Shown here piece by piece: positions 26,109-34,905 of a stretch of 64,000 nucleotides of DNA. The number at the start of each line of letters is the position of its first letter. The stretch's first letter is position 1. The stretch spans positions 6,882,001-6,946,000 of the forward strand of contig NZ_CP009282.1 in NCBI RefSeq assembly GCF_000758605.1, written 5' to 3'. Source of the DNA: Paenibacillus sp. FSL R5-0912 (lineage in GTDB: Bacteria; Bacillota; Bacilli; Paenibacillales; Paenibacillaceae). The notes under the pieces were generated by a model. That model did no database searches and was not told the DNA's origin. It saw only the letters and a program-made list of their open reading frames with translations. Both the position numbers and the translations under genes were made by a program.

Positions 26109-26245
26109 CTGTTGATTAGCCAAAATAAGTAGCAAAGAAATCGCTCATTCCGTAAATCTTCTACACCTCTGCAGATCTCCGCAATGTGGCGGCCTCAAGA
26201 AAAAGTCTACTACGTTTCCATAACCATAATTTAGCTAATCAACAG
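26109..26245. repeat. Spaced 12-bp inverted repeat
   Basis: CTGTTGATTAGC (26109-26120) and GCTAATCAACAG (26234-26245) bound 113 bp. It lies in the 3' untranslated part of the importer operon, just before its terminator. Confidence 0.6.
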
Positions 26246-26274
26246 AACTCAATTTGGGATGAATCTGAGTGGGT

Positions 26275-27129
26275 TTATTCTTTGACGCCGCCAAGCGCTA
26301 CGCCCGCGATAATGTAACGGGACAACAGGAAGTAGACTACGAACAGCGGTAAAGCTGTCAGCGCCAGCCCCATATAGATCGAGCCGAACGACGTCTTGTA
26401 TATATCCCCGCGCAGCAAGCTGACCATGATCGGCATCGTATACTTCTCTTTCTGGGTAAGCAGGATGAGCGGCATGAACAGGTTGTTCCAGTTGCCCACG
26501 AAGGCGAAGATCGCCTGTGTCGCCACAGCCGGAGCCATCAGCGGCAGGATAATCCGGTTAAAGGTTTTGAACTCACTCGAGCCGTCTACCCGCGCAGCTT
26601 CAACGATCTCTATCGACAGCGTGGCCAGCAGATACTGGCGCATAAAGAATACCACCGCCGGTGCGGCAATTGCCGGAAGAATCAGCGGAAGGAAGCTATT
26701 GGTCCAATGAATTTTATACATGAACTGATAGAATCCGATGGCACTGGCCTGGGAAGGAATCATCATTACACACAAAATAAAGGTAAAGAATGCCCCGCGC
26801 AGCTTCCAGCTATAAGTCACAAGACCATAAGCCGTCAGGGAGGAGAAATAGACCGTTAAGAGAGTAGCTGAAGAAGAGATAACAAATGAGTTGATAAACC
26901 CCTGAATCGGATCGAAGCTCTTTTCAAGCAGCAACTTCAGATTGTCCATCATATGGGACGAAGGAAACAATGAGATACCGCTTTGAATTTCTGCTGAAGA
27001 ACGGGTGGCGTTTACAAACATGATCCAAAACGGAAGGACGCTGAGCACCGCCAGACAGATACAGACGATATAGATAATCGTCTTGTTTATCTTCCGGGTG
27101 ACGTTTCCGCCTTTTTGATTATTGTCCAT
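26275..27129 (-). CDS. Carbohydrate ABC transporter permease (MalG type), second importer
   Basis: A 284-residue permease with six TM segments and an EAA-loop reading EAARVDGSSEFKTFNRIILP. It ends IIAGVALGGVKE as MalG-like subunits do. Its start overlaps the upstream permease end by 11 bp, and GGGGGG precedes the ATG. It is the last gene of a three-gene operon (binding protein, MalF, MalG) without an ATPase gene. Confidence 0.92.
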   Translation of the reverse strand: MDNNQKGGNVTRKINKTIIYIVCICLAVLSVLPFWIMFVNATRSSAEIQSGISLFPSSHMMDNLKLLLEKSFDPIQGFINSFVISSSATLLTVYFSSLTAYGLVTYSWKLRGAFFTFILCVMMIPSQASAIGFYQFMYKIHWTNSFLPLILPAIAAPAVVFFMRQYLLATLSIEIVEAARVDGSSEFKTFNRIILPLMAPAVATQAIFAFVGNWNNLFMPLILLTQKEKYTMPIMVSLLRGDIYKTSFGSIYMGLALTALPLFVVYFLLSRYIIAGVALGGVKE

Positions 27130-28102
27130 GTGCTACGCCCCCCTTTTGGCTGCTCTTGGTGGATTTCCGATGCATTTTTTCGATTTTTTTAAGTCTTGCC
27201 GCGTCACGGTCACGCATTAGATAGAACACAAATGCAGACAATATCCCTGAAATCAAGAACATAATCATGCTCGCAGCAGCAGCACGATTGTACAAATAGC
27301 TTCCCTTAAAGGCTTGCCCATAAATGAACATGGACGTGGTAAGCGTAGAGTCATCCGGTCCGCCCGCAAGGAAGAGCTGTGGAATATCAAACATGGTCAA
27401 ACCACCGACCATCGATGTAATCAGTGTGAATAGTAGAATTGTACGTAAACTTGGCAGCGTGATCTTGAAGAACGTCTGAACTCCGTTTGCACCGTCAATC
27501 GATGCAGACTCGAAGAGCGCGGGATTGATACCCATAACACCTGCGATCAGAATGATCATGGTGTTCCCGTACCACATCCAGAACTGGATGAACGCCACAA
27601 TGCCCCGCGCTGTCGTCTTATCCTGAAGGAAGTAGATCGGAGCGTCGGACCAACCCATCATTTCAAAGAAACTGTTTACTGGACCCATTGGATAGCCAAA
27701 CAGAGTACTGAAAAGCAAGGCGATTGTACCCGCAGTAATAATATTAGGCATATACAGCAGAACCTTGAAGAAACCTTGTCCTTTTATTTTGAGACGCTGG
27801 TTCGTAAACCATGCAGTAAGCAAGAGTGCAAGAAGAATTTGGGGAACGAAGTTGACAATCCAGAGTATCCCGGTGTTAATCAGAGATTTTCGGAAAGAGG
27901 CGTTACTAAGGATCAAATCTTTGAAATTCTGAAAAGGATTATCCAAAATATGTATTGGTTTTGGTATTAATCCCTGCAAATCGGTGAACCCGATGAATGC
28001 GGTGTATAAAATAGGATACAGCGAGAAGATCAGAAATGCCAAAACAAACGGAAACGTAAAAATATAGCCAAATTTAGAGTAGTTCACACCATTGCGGCGC
28101 AT
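27119..28102 (-). CDS. Carbohydrate ABC transporter permease (MalF type), second importer
   Basis: A 327-residue permease with six TM segments. The EAA-loop region is FESASIDGANGVQTFFKITLP. The lysine-rich C-terminal tail (KKIEKMHRKSTKSS) is longer than usual. It lies 62 bp after the binding-protein gene, across a strong hairpin (28126-28155) that probably lowers its expression relative to the binding protein. Confidence 0.92.
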   Translation of the reverse strand: MRRNGVNYSKFGYIFTFPFVLAFLIFSLYPILYTAFIGFTDLQGLIPKPIHILDNPFQNFKDLILSNASFRKSLINTGILWIVNFVPQILLALLLTAWFTNQRLKIKGQGFFKVLLYMPNIITAGTIALLFSTLFGYPMGPVNSFFEMMGWSDAPIYFLQDKTTARGIVAFIQFWMWYGNTMIILIAGVMGINPALFESASIDGANGVQTFFKITLPSLRTILLFTLITSMVGGLTMFDIPQLFLAGGPDDSTLTTSMFIYGQAFKGSYLYNRAAAASMIMFLISGILSAFVFYLMRDRDAARLKKIEKMHRKSTKSSQKGGVAHGQ

Positions 28103-28125
28103 GCTCTCACCCCTTTAGTTGATAT

Positions 28126-28155
28126 GAAGGGGCGGGATGACTCCCCCGCCCCTTC
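28126..28155 (-). promoter_or_regulatory. Intercistronic hairpin between binding protein and permease genes
   Basis: GAAGGGGCGGG and CCCGCCCCTTC (11-bp perfect arms) with no T run. Such structures between ABC binding-protein and permease genes usually protect the upstream mRNA or cause partial termination, giving excess binding protein. Confidence 0.7.
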
Positions 28156-28164
28156 GATTGCTTT

Positions 28165-29583
28165 TTATTCGCTATCGATATTCAGTTGATCTTTGACTTG
28201 CTGTTTGAAGGTTTCGATCGCTTTAGCACGGTCTTTGTTGCCTGCAGTATATTCGCGTACTTGATCACGCCAGAGCTTGTTGATCGTTTCGTCGAATGCA
28301 GTCAAGTTCTTACCGGAAGCGTTGGCATTAGCTGGAACAAAGATATCGAAAATGTTCTGTCCGCCAACCAATTCCAAATCACCTTTAGATTTATCCATAA
28401 CAACGGAGGAAGCAACACTGTCCTTCGCACCTTGCTCGCCAGCTTTCATTGTTCCGTTAGCCCAGGAGTACTGGAGTCCGGTTTCAGAGGTGTCGAGTGT
28501 TACCCACTTGATAAAGTCGGCAACGGCTTGTTTTTTGGCTTCGTCCTTGACTACATCTTTGTTAGCGATCAACCAAGTGCCTCCCCAGAAGAAGCCTGTT
28601 GGTGATTCAGTAACTGCCCAGTCACCCTTTGTTTCTACTGCATGTTCGCTTAACGTATAGTTAATGAGCCACGCAGGACCGAAGAAGCCGAAGACCGGTT
28701 TTGCACCAGTACCGTTCATATCAGCGAACCAGGCTTCTTGCCAGTCTGTCGTATCGTTGTAATAGTCGTTGTCTTTCAGCTTCTTGGAAAGATCGAGGAA
28801 CTCTTCGCGCTTCGGATCAATATGCAGCTTGCCATCGACAATCCAGCCTTTATCAGAACTGTTCTCGACCGCGTGCCAGAGATCCCCATCTCCAGAAACT
28901 GCGGCATATCCTTTAGCTTTCAGCTTTTCTGCTGCACTGAAGAACTTATCCCAGCCTGGACCAATTTCATTCTTGATCGTAGCCGGGTCATCTGTTCCAA
29001 ATACATCCTTGGCAAGCGAGCGGCGATAGATAAAGGCTCCGCCTGTCGCCTGATAGCCAAGACCTTTCAGCTGGCCGTCTTTGCTGCCGATATCAACAGA
29101 ATATTGAGCGATACCTGCGTCCTTAACCATTTGATCAGTAAGGCCCAGGTCAGCATAATTGGCGGCAAAAGTGGATGCATCGCCTTGTGTATATTTGAGT
29201 ACGAATGCCCCTTCAGTAGCGTAAATATCTGGTGCATCTTTTCCGCCAGCGGCCAGCGCCTGGTCAAGAGCAGGCTGATAGGCTCCATCTGTAGTTGCAA
29301 CAATCGTAGTTTTGAATTCCACATTCGCTTCAGGATGTAGCTCCATGTACTTCTTGGTCATGTTTGGAATCTCGTCCGTGAAGCTCCAGAGATTGATAGT
29401 AACTTTCTCACCAGATCCTGCTGCTGGAGCAGTTGTAGCCTCTGTAGCAGTATTAGCTGCTGGAGCAGTTGTTGCGTTTGCGCCGGATGAGCTTGAATTA
29501 TTATTGCCTCCACACGCTGCCAGAGCAGATGACATCAAAACCAGTGTAGAGATCCCCGCTAGAACACGCTTCATACTTTTCAT
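28165..29583 (-). CDS. Sugar ABC transporter substrate-binding lipoprotein, second importer
   Basis: A 472-residue binding protein. The signal peptide ends in the lipobox ALAAC (Cys24); a Ser/Thr/Ala linker follows, then a family-1 solute-binding fold (about 55-465) with VTINLWSFTDEIPNM and GFFGPAWLINYTL. GGGGAGG precedes the start. It delivers a probable oligosaccharide to the two permeases downstream. A promoter is visible at 29636-29664. No two-component system lies next to it. Confidence 0.92.
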   Translation of the reverse strand: MKSMKRVLAGISTLVLMSSALAACGGNNNSSSSGANATTAPAANTATEATTAPAAGSGEKVTINLWSFTDEIPNMTKKYMELHPEANVEFKTTIVATTDGAYQPALDQALAAGGKDAPDIYATEGAFVLKYTQGDASTFAANYADLGLTDQMVKDAGIAQYSVDIGSKDGQLKGLGYQATGGAFIYRRSLAKDVFGTDDPATIKNEIGPGWDKFFSAAEKLKAKGYAAVSGDGDLWHAVENSSDKGWIVDGKLHIDPKREEFLDLSKKLKDNDYYNDTTDWQEAWFADMNGTGAKPVFGFFGPAWLINYTLSEHAVETKGDWAVTESPTGFFWGGTWLIANKDVVKDEAKKQAVADFIKWVTLDTSETGLQYSWANGTMKAGEQGAKDSVASSVVMDKSKGDLELVGGQNIFDIFVPANANASGKNLTAFDETINKLWRDQVREYTAGNKDRAKAIETFKQQVKDQLNIDSE

Positions 29584-29635
29584 ACTTTGCCTCCCCTTTT
29601 ATATTCAATCCTCGGTTTTATGTAACCGCATTCAT

Positions 29636-29664
29636 ATTATATTGCCAGACGCTCTCAGACATAA
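29636..29664 (-). promoter_or_regulatory. Promoter of the second importer operon
   Basis: TTATGT (29664-29659), 17-bp spacer, TATAAT (29641-29636) on the minus strand. Just upstream, 29667-29706 holds GGACCC...GGGTCC arms enclosing AAAAATACCACTATTTTT, a possible operator or hairpin. Confidence 0.6.
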
Positions 29665-29719
29665 GGACCCCTCATTGGGAAAAATACCACTATTTTTGGG
29701 TCCTGTCCCAAAAAGACAT

Positions 29720-29754
29720 AAAAAAAGACACCCGGGCATTGCTGCCTTAGTGTC
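29720..29754 (-). terminator. Terminator after the M50-like fragment
   Basis: GACAC...GGC and GCC...GTGTC arms followed by seven T on the minus strand. Confidence 0.75.
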
Positions 29755-29781
29755 CCGATTATAAAAATCTTAATTGAAGGA

Positions 29782-30099
29782 CTACAGCCTGTTGTCCGGA
29801 GATGCCTTCATCTGTAGTATTCTTTTCAAAAGCAATCCGTCACTAGGGTAATACACTCCATAACGCGCAAAGATTCTTGGATATAAATTAACTATTATTG
29901 TTCTCAGATTTATAATCATAAATAGCAACGGAAGATAATAATTACCTTCACTGCCAATTCCAAGCGTCAAGTAGATAATCCCCATTACAACAATCTGTAA
30001 CATTACTCCGCCGAGAGCAAAAATATAAATATTGTTCCCGGGATATTCACACTCCAAATCTGTCTCCAGTCTCCTATGAGCGCTACCAGTACCCCCGCT
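29782..30099 (-). pseudogene. C-terminal fragment of an M50-type membrane peptidase
   Basis: The open frame encodes about 105 residues with two TM segments. It contains NIYIFALGGVMLQ and a later NLYPRIFARYGVYYPSDG, which resembles the N-P-x-DG membrane-active-site half of M50 (site-2 protease-like) proteins. The N-terminal half with the HExxH zinc motif is absent and a stop lies at 30100-30102. A TTG at 30057 is the only possible start. It keeps a terminator, so it is probably a decayed gene. Confidence 0.5.
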
Positions 30100-30354
30100 T
30101 TATTTGACGGCTCGATCATGGATAATATTCAAAAGCATGCGTCTCCCTCTTTGCTCACAGTTCTATTTCCATGACCGCTTTATTTAGAGTATTCACCCTA
30201 TATATTTGAACTACGTACCTGCTTCATCTATCCGGTTAACCACCTCGATTACTTCTTCCTCCAGAGCAAGTTTAATATGCACTTCTTCATTTAGAAACGA
30301 ATTTTCGCTTATAATAAGAGAAGAAGGAATACCGAAAAAGCAGGAGCGTGTACA

Positions 30355-31176
30355 ATGAATTTAAAAGAAAAGTTGATAGCAATCACAGAAAATGGCTACC
30401 AGGCACCTCCCGACACTTTCCAGTTGGCACAAGAAATGATACATAACATCGGTTCTGTGGATGCTGAGCTGCGTGATGATCTGATTTATACGACCTTATC
30501 CCATTGGATTCCCGGTCATTCTCTAACTGCATACGAGCTGGAACAACTTCTGCCTGTTATTTTGGATACACAGCACTTGCACTTTAAGCTTGGCGAAAAT
30601 AATACAGACTCGGTCTTCACCCGTTCTTTCTCAATGCTGGTCATACCGCTCATCCTTATGAGACACCGTGAATCCCCCTTTCTCTCAAGTGAACAAATTC
30701 ATCAGATCAAAGAGAAAGTATTGTACAGTATAAAAGAAGAACGGGATTACCGCGGGTATGACGAGGAAAAAGGCTGGGCTCATGCCATCGCTCATGGGGC
30801 AGATGCCTTGGACGATCTGGCTCAATGTTCCGAACTGGATAACAAAGACCTCTTAACCATCCTCAAATTGGTTTACGACAAGATCACCATCACAGACCGG
30901 ATTTACTCCGATGGTGAGGATGAGCGAATGGTAAGACCCGTCATTAGTATTCTAAACAGAAAAATACTTAGTCAGACTTATGTAGAGCAATGGATTCAAA
31001 GTTTTGCTGATATAGAGAAAAATCCGGAATTCCTTCCTGCCTTTAAGCAAAAAAATAATATAAAAAACTTTTTGAAAAGTTTATACTTCCGTGTTAAATT
31101 TTACAAAACAGATGCCAATCTATGCCCGACTATTGAGCAAACCTTATATAAAATAGAAACCGTGTATTATTCTTAA
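30355..31176 (+). CDS. DUF2785-family protein
   Basis: A 273-residue soluble, helical protein. The segments RDDLIYTTLSHWI, NTDSVFTRSFSMLVIPLIL and ERDYRGYDEEKGWAHAIAHGADALDDL fit DUF2785, a widespread Firmicute family with no known function. An AGGAG site precedes the ATG. It is monocistronic. The 255-bp gap upstream holds a possible short remnant of another gene on the minus strand. Confidence 0.8.
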   Translation: MNLKEKLIAITENGYQAPPDTFQLAQEMIHNIGSVDAELRDDLIYTTLSHWIPGHSLTAYELEQLLPVILDTQHLHFKLGENNTDSVFTRSFSMLVIPLILMRHRESPFLSSEQIHQIKEKVLYSIKEERDYRGYDEEKGWAHAIAHGADALDDLAQCSELDNKDLLTILKLVYDKITITDRIYSDGEDERMVRPVISILNRKILSQTYVEQWIQSFADIEKNPEFLPAFKQKNNIKNFLKSLYFRVKFYKTDANLCPTIEQTLYKIETVYYS

Positions 31177-31223
31177 TTAAAATCGCAGATCAATGAAACT
31201 GTATGGCCTGTAGCGCGATTAAG

Positions 31224-31400
31224 TTAGACGAAGTACGACACCTCAGTGGCTAAATCTTCAATTTCATTTAAATAATTCTGTAAGTAAGATTTATAGTTAC
31301 AAAACGAAAATCCCGCCTTGTTTTGCTCATAAAACGGTCTGGATAATTCCGGCTTAAAGATCACCTCACTAAATTCTTTTTGAAGTTGTTCACAATCCAT
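31224..31400 (-). CDS. Small hypothetical protein (58 residues)
   Basis: The frame begins ATG GAT TGT and encodes MDCEQLQKEFSEVIF... ending EDLATEVSYFV. It starts 7 bp after the stop of the DUF5071-like gene on the same strand, so it is probably the second gene of that unit. It is rich in aromatic and acidic residues and has no known family or signal peptide. The ribosome site is weak, so expression may depend on coupling to the upstream gene. Confidence 0.5.
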   Translation of the reverse strand: MDCEQLQKEFSEVIFKPELSRPFYEQNKAGFSFCNYKSYLQNYLNEIEDLATEVSYFV

Positions 31401-31407
31401 TCCGGGA

Positions 31408-31872
31408 TTAGATTTTTCCAGTTCGATACTTCACATCATTAACTCTTCCTTTAGAAAGCTGAATTAATTCTTTCTGGATTTGAGATATCTGTTCCGTATT
31501 CCATTGATCAATGATGCGTTCAAATATCCACCAAATCCATTCTCTATCGTCACTATTATGTATAAATACATTTTTTATATATGGAATAAGCGGATCGCCA
31601 ATTTCTCTTAACAACCGCGAGACCTTGTCAGCACCCGGCCAATTCAAATCCTGGATCCAAATAAGCAGTTCCGGCAATATACTCTTCACACGGGGATATC
31701 CTATATTTAGGATTACTTCAGCAGCTCCATCCCAATGCCCTTTCGAGAGAGGCTGTAATAATAGATGGAGTTCATCATCATTAACATACTGCAGCTTTTT
31801 TATTGCATTCTCTCTCCCTTCCACAGGTGTATCCCAATCCAGCTTTTGAATTAAAATATTTATGTCCTCCAA
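31408..31872 (-). CDS. DUF5071-like helical-repeat protein
   Basis: A 154-residue soluble protein. LPELLIWIQDLNWPGADKVSRLL and PYIKNVF...EWIWWIF match the DUF5071 pattern of short HEAT-like helices. Family function is unknown; members often occur singly near immunity-like genes. It is followed closely by the 58-residue frame. Confidence 0.7.
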   Translation of the reverse strand: MEDINILIQKLDWDTPVEGRENAIKKLQYVNDDELHLLLQPLSKGHWDGAAEVILNIGYPRVKSILPELLIWIQDLNWPGADKVSRLLREIGDPLIPYIKNVFIHNSDDREWIWWIFERIIDQWNTEQISQIQKELIQLSKGRVNDVKYRTGKI

Positions 31873-31903
31873 GTAACGTCACCCACTTTGCATTTATCAT
31901 ATC

Positions 31904-32089
31904 TCAAACGGAAACCGCAGTATGGACTACAAGACGACTCTTCAAGTTCCCTCCTGTTGTAACTACGGCTTCTCCAACCGCACAATCCCCTTGCTCACTG
32001 CGGATCTTGATGCACTCTTCCAAATTTCTTTTCCCCACTCCTAATCCAGTATTTTCTTCATAACGATTTGTCTCACGTACATCTCTCAC
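31904..32089 (-). pseudogene. Fragment of a macro-domain protein
   Basis: The frame carries LEECIKIRSEQGDCAVGEA followed by VVTTGGNLKSRLVVHT, the core of macro (ADP-ribose-binding) domains. The N-terminal beta strands with the GDI and NAAN motifs are missing, and the frame ends right after the VVHT strand, so only a central piece survives. It overlaps the MerR remnant upstream by 4 bp. Confidence 0.6.
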
Positions 32090-32340
32090 GCCTTCCGAGC
32101 AGTGGGCGAGTAAAATACGTCACTATGCATATGCTGAATTTTGTCCCAGTTACCAGTATTGGTCGTGTCTGGAGAGCGGTGCTCCAGGATGGCTTGATAT
32201 AGTACGGTTTTCTCTTCCAAATGGGCAACATGCTGTTTGGCTTCTTCGAGCTTAGCGAGCGCCGCTTCTCTATGCTTCATCATGAGTGCGGCGCGTTGCG
32301 GAATGGTCGAATCTCCTTCGAGACAGAGATCTACGTACAT
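32086..32340 (-). pseudogene. Truncated MerR-family regulator (C-terminal part)
   Basis: The 84 codons begin MYVDLCLEGDSTIPQR, the place in MerR regulators right after the DNA-binding domain, and continue through the dimerising coiled coil (REAALAKLEEAKQHVAHLEEK). The whole helix-turn-helix is missing, so it cannot bind DNA. It diverges from an aldo/keto reductase gene, a common partner of such regulators, so the pair probably once formed a regulated unit. Confidence 0.65.
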
Positions 32341-32412
32341 TTTTATGACTAAGTCGCCTTGACTTCGTGTAACACGAAGGCTATTATCATTTGAACATTA
32401 GGAGGAATTACA

Positions 32413-33264
32413 ATGCAAACCGTAACCTTAAACAATGGTGTGAAAATGCCGGTCATCGGCTTTGGTGTCTACCAAGTTCCGAATGCTGAAGAATGTGAGA
32501 ATGCGGTATATGAAGCCCTGATGGCCGGTTACCGCCTGATCGACACTGCCGCCGGTTATCTGAACGAGGAAGCGGTCGGACGCGCGCTCAAGCGCAGCGG
32601 TGTGCCGCGTGAGGAGCTGTTCATCACGACCAAGCTTTGGGTTCAGGATGCCGGTTACGAGAGTGCCAAGCTGGCGTTTGCCAAATCCTTAAAAAAGCTG
32701 CAGCTCGACTATCTCGATCTATACCTTATTCACCAGCCGTTCGGCGATTATTACGGCGCTTGGCGTGCAATGGAAGACCTGTACCGCGAAGGCAAGATCA
32801 AGGCGATCGGTGTCAGCAATTTCCTGCCCGACCGTCTGATGGACCTCATCGTGCATAACGAAATTGTGCCCGCGGTCAACCAGGTTGAAACACATCCGTT
32901 CTACCATCAAATTGAGAGTGCCGCTTTTATGAAAGAGCAGGGAGTACAGCACCAGTCGTGGGCCCCGTTTGCTGAAGGACTTAACAACCTGTTCGGCAAT
33001 GAAATACTGACCTCCATCGCAGACAAACATAACAAGTCCGTAGCCCAGGTCGTGCTTCGCTGGCTTGTTCAGCGTGGAGTTGTGGCTATTCCAAAATCGG
33101 TGCGCAAAGAGCGGATCGCCGAAAACTTCAACATTTTTGATTTTGAACTGAGCGCCGACGATATCGAACAAATTTCCACTCTCGATAAGCAGCAAAGTCT
33201 TTTCTTATCGTACCGCGATCCGGAAGTCGCCAAGATGATGGGCAACTGGAGAGTCGATCTGTAA
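32413..33264 (+). CDS. Aldo/keto reductase
   Basis: A 283-residue NADPH-dependent (beta/alpha)8 reductase. The tetrad is present: Asp in LIDTAAGYLNE with Tyr five residues later, Lys in FITTKLWV and His in LYLIHQPFG. The cofactor region includes VAIPKSVRKERIAEN. It reduces aldehydes or ketones; the substrate is unknown. GGAGG precedes the ATG. A hairpin terminator follows at 33320. Confidence 0.92.
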   Translation: MQTVTLNNGVKMPVIGFGVYQVPNAEECENAVYEALMAGYRLIDTAAGYLNEEAVGRALKRSGVPREELFITTKLWVQDAGYESAKLAFAKSLKKLQLDYLDLYLIHQPFGDYYGAWRAMEDLYREGKIKAIGVSNFLPDRLMDLIVHNEIVPAVNQVETHPFYHQIESAAFMKEQGVQHQSWAPFAEGLNNLFGNEILTSIADKHNKSVAQVVLRWLVQRGVVAIPKSVRKERIAENFNIFDFELSADDIEQISTLDKQQSLFLSYRDPEVAKMMGNWRVDL

Positions 33265-33319
33265 TAAGCAATATAACGTTAGGGCTCGGAAAATAATATT
33301 TAACTAGCCACAGTTATTA

Positions 33320-33369
33320 AAACAGCGGTAGCCATGGACGAGAAATAAAGTCCTAGACTACCGCTGTTT
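33320..33369 (+). terminator. Hairpin after the aldo/keto reductase gene
   Basis: AAACAGCGGTAG (33320-33331) and CTACCGCTGTTT (33358-33369), 26-nt loop, then TTTT overlapping the arm. The GAAATAAAGTCCTAGACT part of the loop and arm recurs in similar form near 36373-36405. Confidence 0.6.
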
Positions 33370-33505
33370 TCGGTCCTTGACGCCGCACCCAAGGAGGCGG
33401 CCGCCTCCTGCGTTGATCGAACTCGATCTCGCTTCCTTGCAAAGTGTTGGCGTCATGGCAACGGAAACTCAAATAAAATCATGCTCGAACTGTAGGAGTC
33501 AACGG

Positions 33506-34081
33506 TCATCTGACCGTTTGGTAAACGAGACCTATGGCTCCAGAATCAAATGTCTTATTTTCGATAAGGTTGAGATTGATTTTTTCCTTTAGACCTTGGA
33601 ATAACGGTAACCCGCTGCCGATCAGGACGGGAGAAACTGTGATTTTATACTCATCGATCAAATCAAGCTGCATTAGGTAATGGGCTAACCTAGGACTGCC
33701 GAGAATGACCATATCCTTGCCGGCCTGTTGCTTAAGGTTCCTGATCTCTTCCTCGACATTTTCTTTCACCAATCTGGAATTGTTCCATTCGACTTTCTCC
33801 AGGGTCGTAGAAAAAACGATTTTGGTTGTCTTTTCGATCCACTCGGCATGGTTCAGCTCATATTGCGAAGAGGATGGATCCGAAGGCACTGATGGCCAAT
33901 AACTGTACATCATCTGATAAGTCCCCCGCCCCCAAATAACAGTGTCGGCAGTACTGAGAATTTCTTTTGCGTGGTTCTCCAAATCAGCATCGTAGGAAAT
34001 CCAGCCAATATCCATTTCCCCCTTCGGTCCTTCCACAAAACCGTCAAGCGATGCGTGCAGAAATAGAACAAGTTTTCTCAT
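33506..34081 (-). CDS. Dihydrofolate reductase-family protein (RibD C-terminal type)
   Basis: A 191-residue protein of the RibD/DHFR superfamily, common in Bacillales (YyaP/YwjB-like). MRKLVLFLHASLDGFVEGP and VIWGRGTYQMM match the family, as does MVILGSPRLAHYLMQLDLIDEY. The start at 34081 follows AAAGGAG; longer versions lack a site. The reaction is unknown for this subgroup. Two direct repeats lie upstream (34126-34163). Confidence 0.85.
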   Translation of the reverse strand: MRKLVLFLHASLDGFVEGPKGEMDIGWISYDADLENHAKEILSTADTVIWGRGTYQMMYSYWPSVPSDPSSSQYELNHAEWIEKTTKIVFSTTLEKVEWNNSRLVKENVEEEIRNLKQQAGKDMVILGSPRLAHYLMQLDLIDEYKITVSPVLIGSGLPLFQGLKEKINLNLIENKTFDSGAIGLVYQTVR

Positions 34082-34125
34082 TTTCAATTCTCCTTTGTTC
34101 ATCAGGGATATCTGCATTATTAATC

Positions 34126-34163
34126 AACTACATTTTAGCTTTTAAAATTAACTACATTTTAGC
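34126..34163. repeat. Two 14-bp direct repeats upstream of the DHFR-like gene
   Basis: AACTACATTTTAGC at 34126-34139 and again at 34150-34163, 24 bp apart. They lie in the promoter region of the minus-strand gene and may be a regulator site. Confidence 0.5.
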
Positions 34164-34197
34164 ATAATTTAACTCGTGTTGTTTTTCTTATGGATTG

Positions 34198-34245
34198 TTG
34201 ACTTTGAGTCGGCTTCCCCTTATATTATGATTAACTTAAGTTAAT
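34198..34245 (+). promoter_or_regulatory. Promoter with palindromic operator for the membrane protein-TetR unit
   Basis: TTGACT (34198-34203), 17-bp spacer, TATATT (34221-34226), then a perfect 16-bp palindrome ATTAACTTAAGTTAAT (34230-34245) over the start of transcription. The TetR-type regulator encoded downstream is the natural candidate to bind it. Confidence 0.7.
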
Positions 34246-34284
34246 TTATTTACTACGGTAAATCTAATTTCCGGAGGTCTTCTC

Positions 34285-34905
34285 ATGATCAATAGGCTGG
34301 CTAAGGGTCTTGAAACTGTAACGTTTAAGCTTTGGTTGCTCTTTCTATTAATGTCTCAATCTATTTATGCCATTATGCAGAGCTATTCGATTCCACGAAT
34401 ATGCCAAGAGGCTGGCGGTCTCCAGATCTTTGATATGAATCCTTTGGGGTATACTTATGAATATGCGCATAAATTTCTATTACAGTTATCTGAAGAAGGT
34501 TATACCCTCTATCTGCATGTGCAGTTACCCCTCGATATTTTGTTTCCTATCCTAAATGGCTTGACTGGATTATCTACTTTCATTTTGCTGCTTCGTCTAT
34601 ATAATAAGGTGAAGAATACATCTGCATCATCTATATATTCCTCTTTTTCAAAAGCCGCATTAGCCCTTCCGCTGGTTGCCATGTTATTTGATTACCTGGA
34701 GAACATCATGATCTTCATGATGCTTTCGTACAAAGCGGCAGTTCCAATAATCCTTGTTTATGCAGCAAGTACTTTTACAATTATCAAAAGCATATCAACT
34801 TTAGTATTTTATATTGTGGTTATCGCTATCTTACTAGTAAACGGTGCAGCCTGGATTAGAAGCAGGTCCAAGAAGGAGCAAACGGATGGAGAATTTCGGG
34901 ATTAG
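34285..34905 (+). CDS. Membrane protein of unknown function, co-transcribed with a TetR-type regulator
   Basis: A 206-residue protein with about four TM segments (near 15-35, 75-100, 120-145 and 155-190). No transport or enzyme motif was recognised. GGAGG precedes the ATG. Its end overlaps the start of the TetR-type gene by 20 bp, so the two are coupled and the regulator probably controls this gene. It may be an efflux or stress membrane protein, by context only. Confidence 0.7.
   Translation: MINRLAKGLETVTFKLWLLFLLMSQSIYAIMQSYSIPRICQEAGGLQIFDMNPLGYTYEYAHKFLLQLSEEGYTLYLHVQLPLDILFPILNGLTGLSTFILLLRLYNKVKNTSASSIYSSFSKAALALPLVAMLFDYLENIMIFMMLSYKAAVPIILVYAASTFTIIKSISTLVFYIVVIAILLVNGAAWIRSRSKKEQTDGEFRD

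Noticed and set aside
30210..30310. Minus-strand frame containing FLNEEVHIKLALEEEVIEVV
   Set aside because: A possible gene remnant, but about 32 residues with no start and no clear family.
33392..33409. 18-bp GC palindrome AGGAGGCGGCCGCCTCCT
   Set aside because: Perfect but isolated; no flanking promoter, gene or second copy gives it a role.
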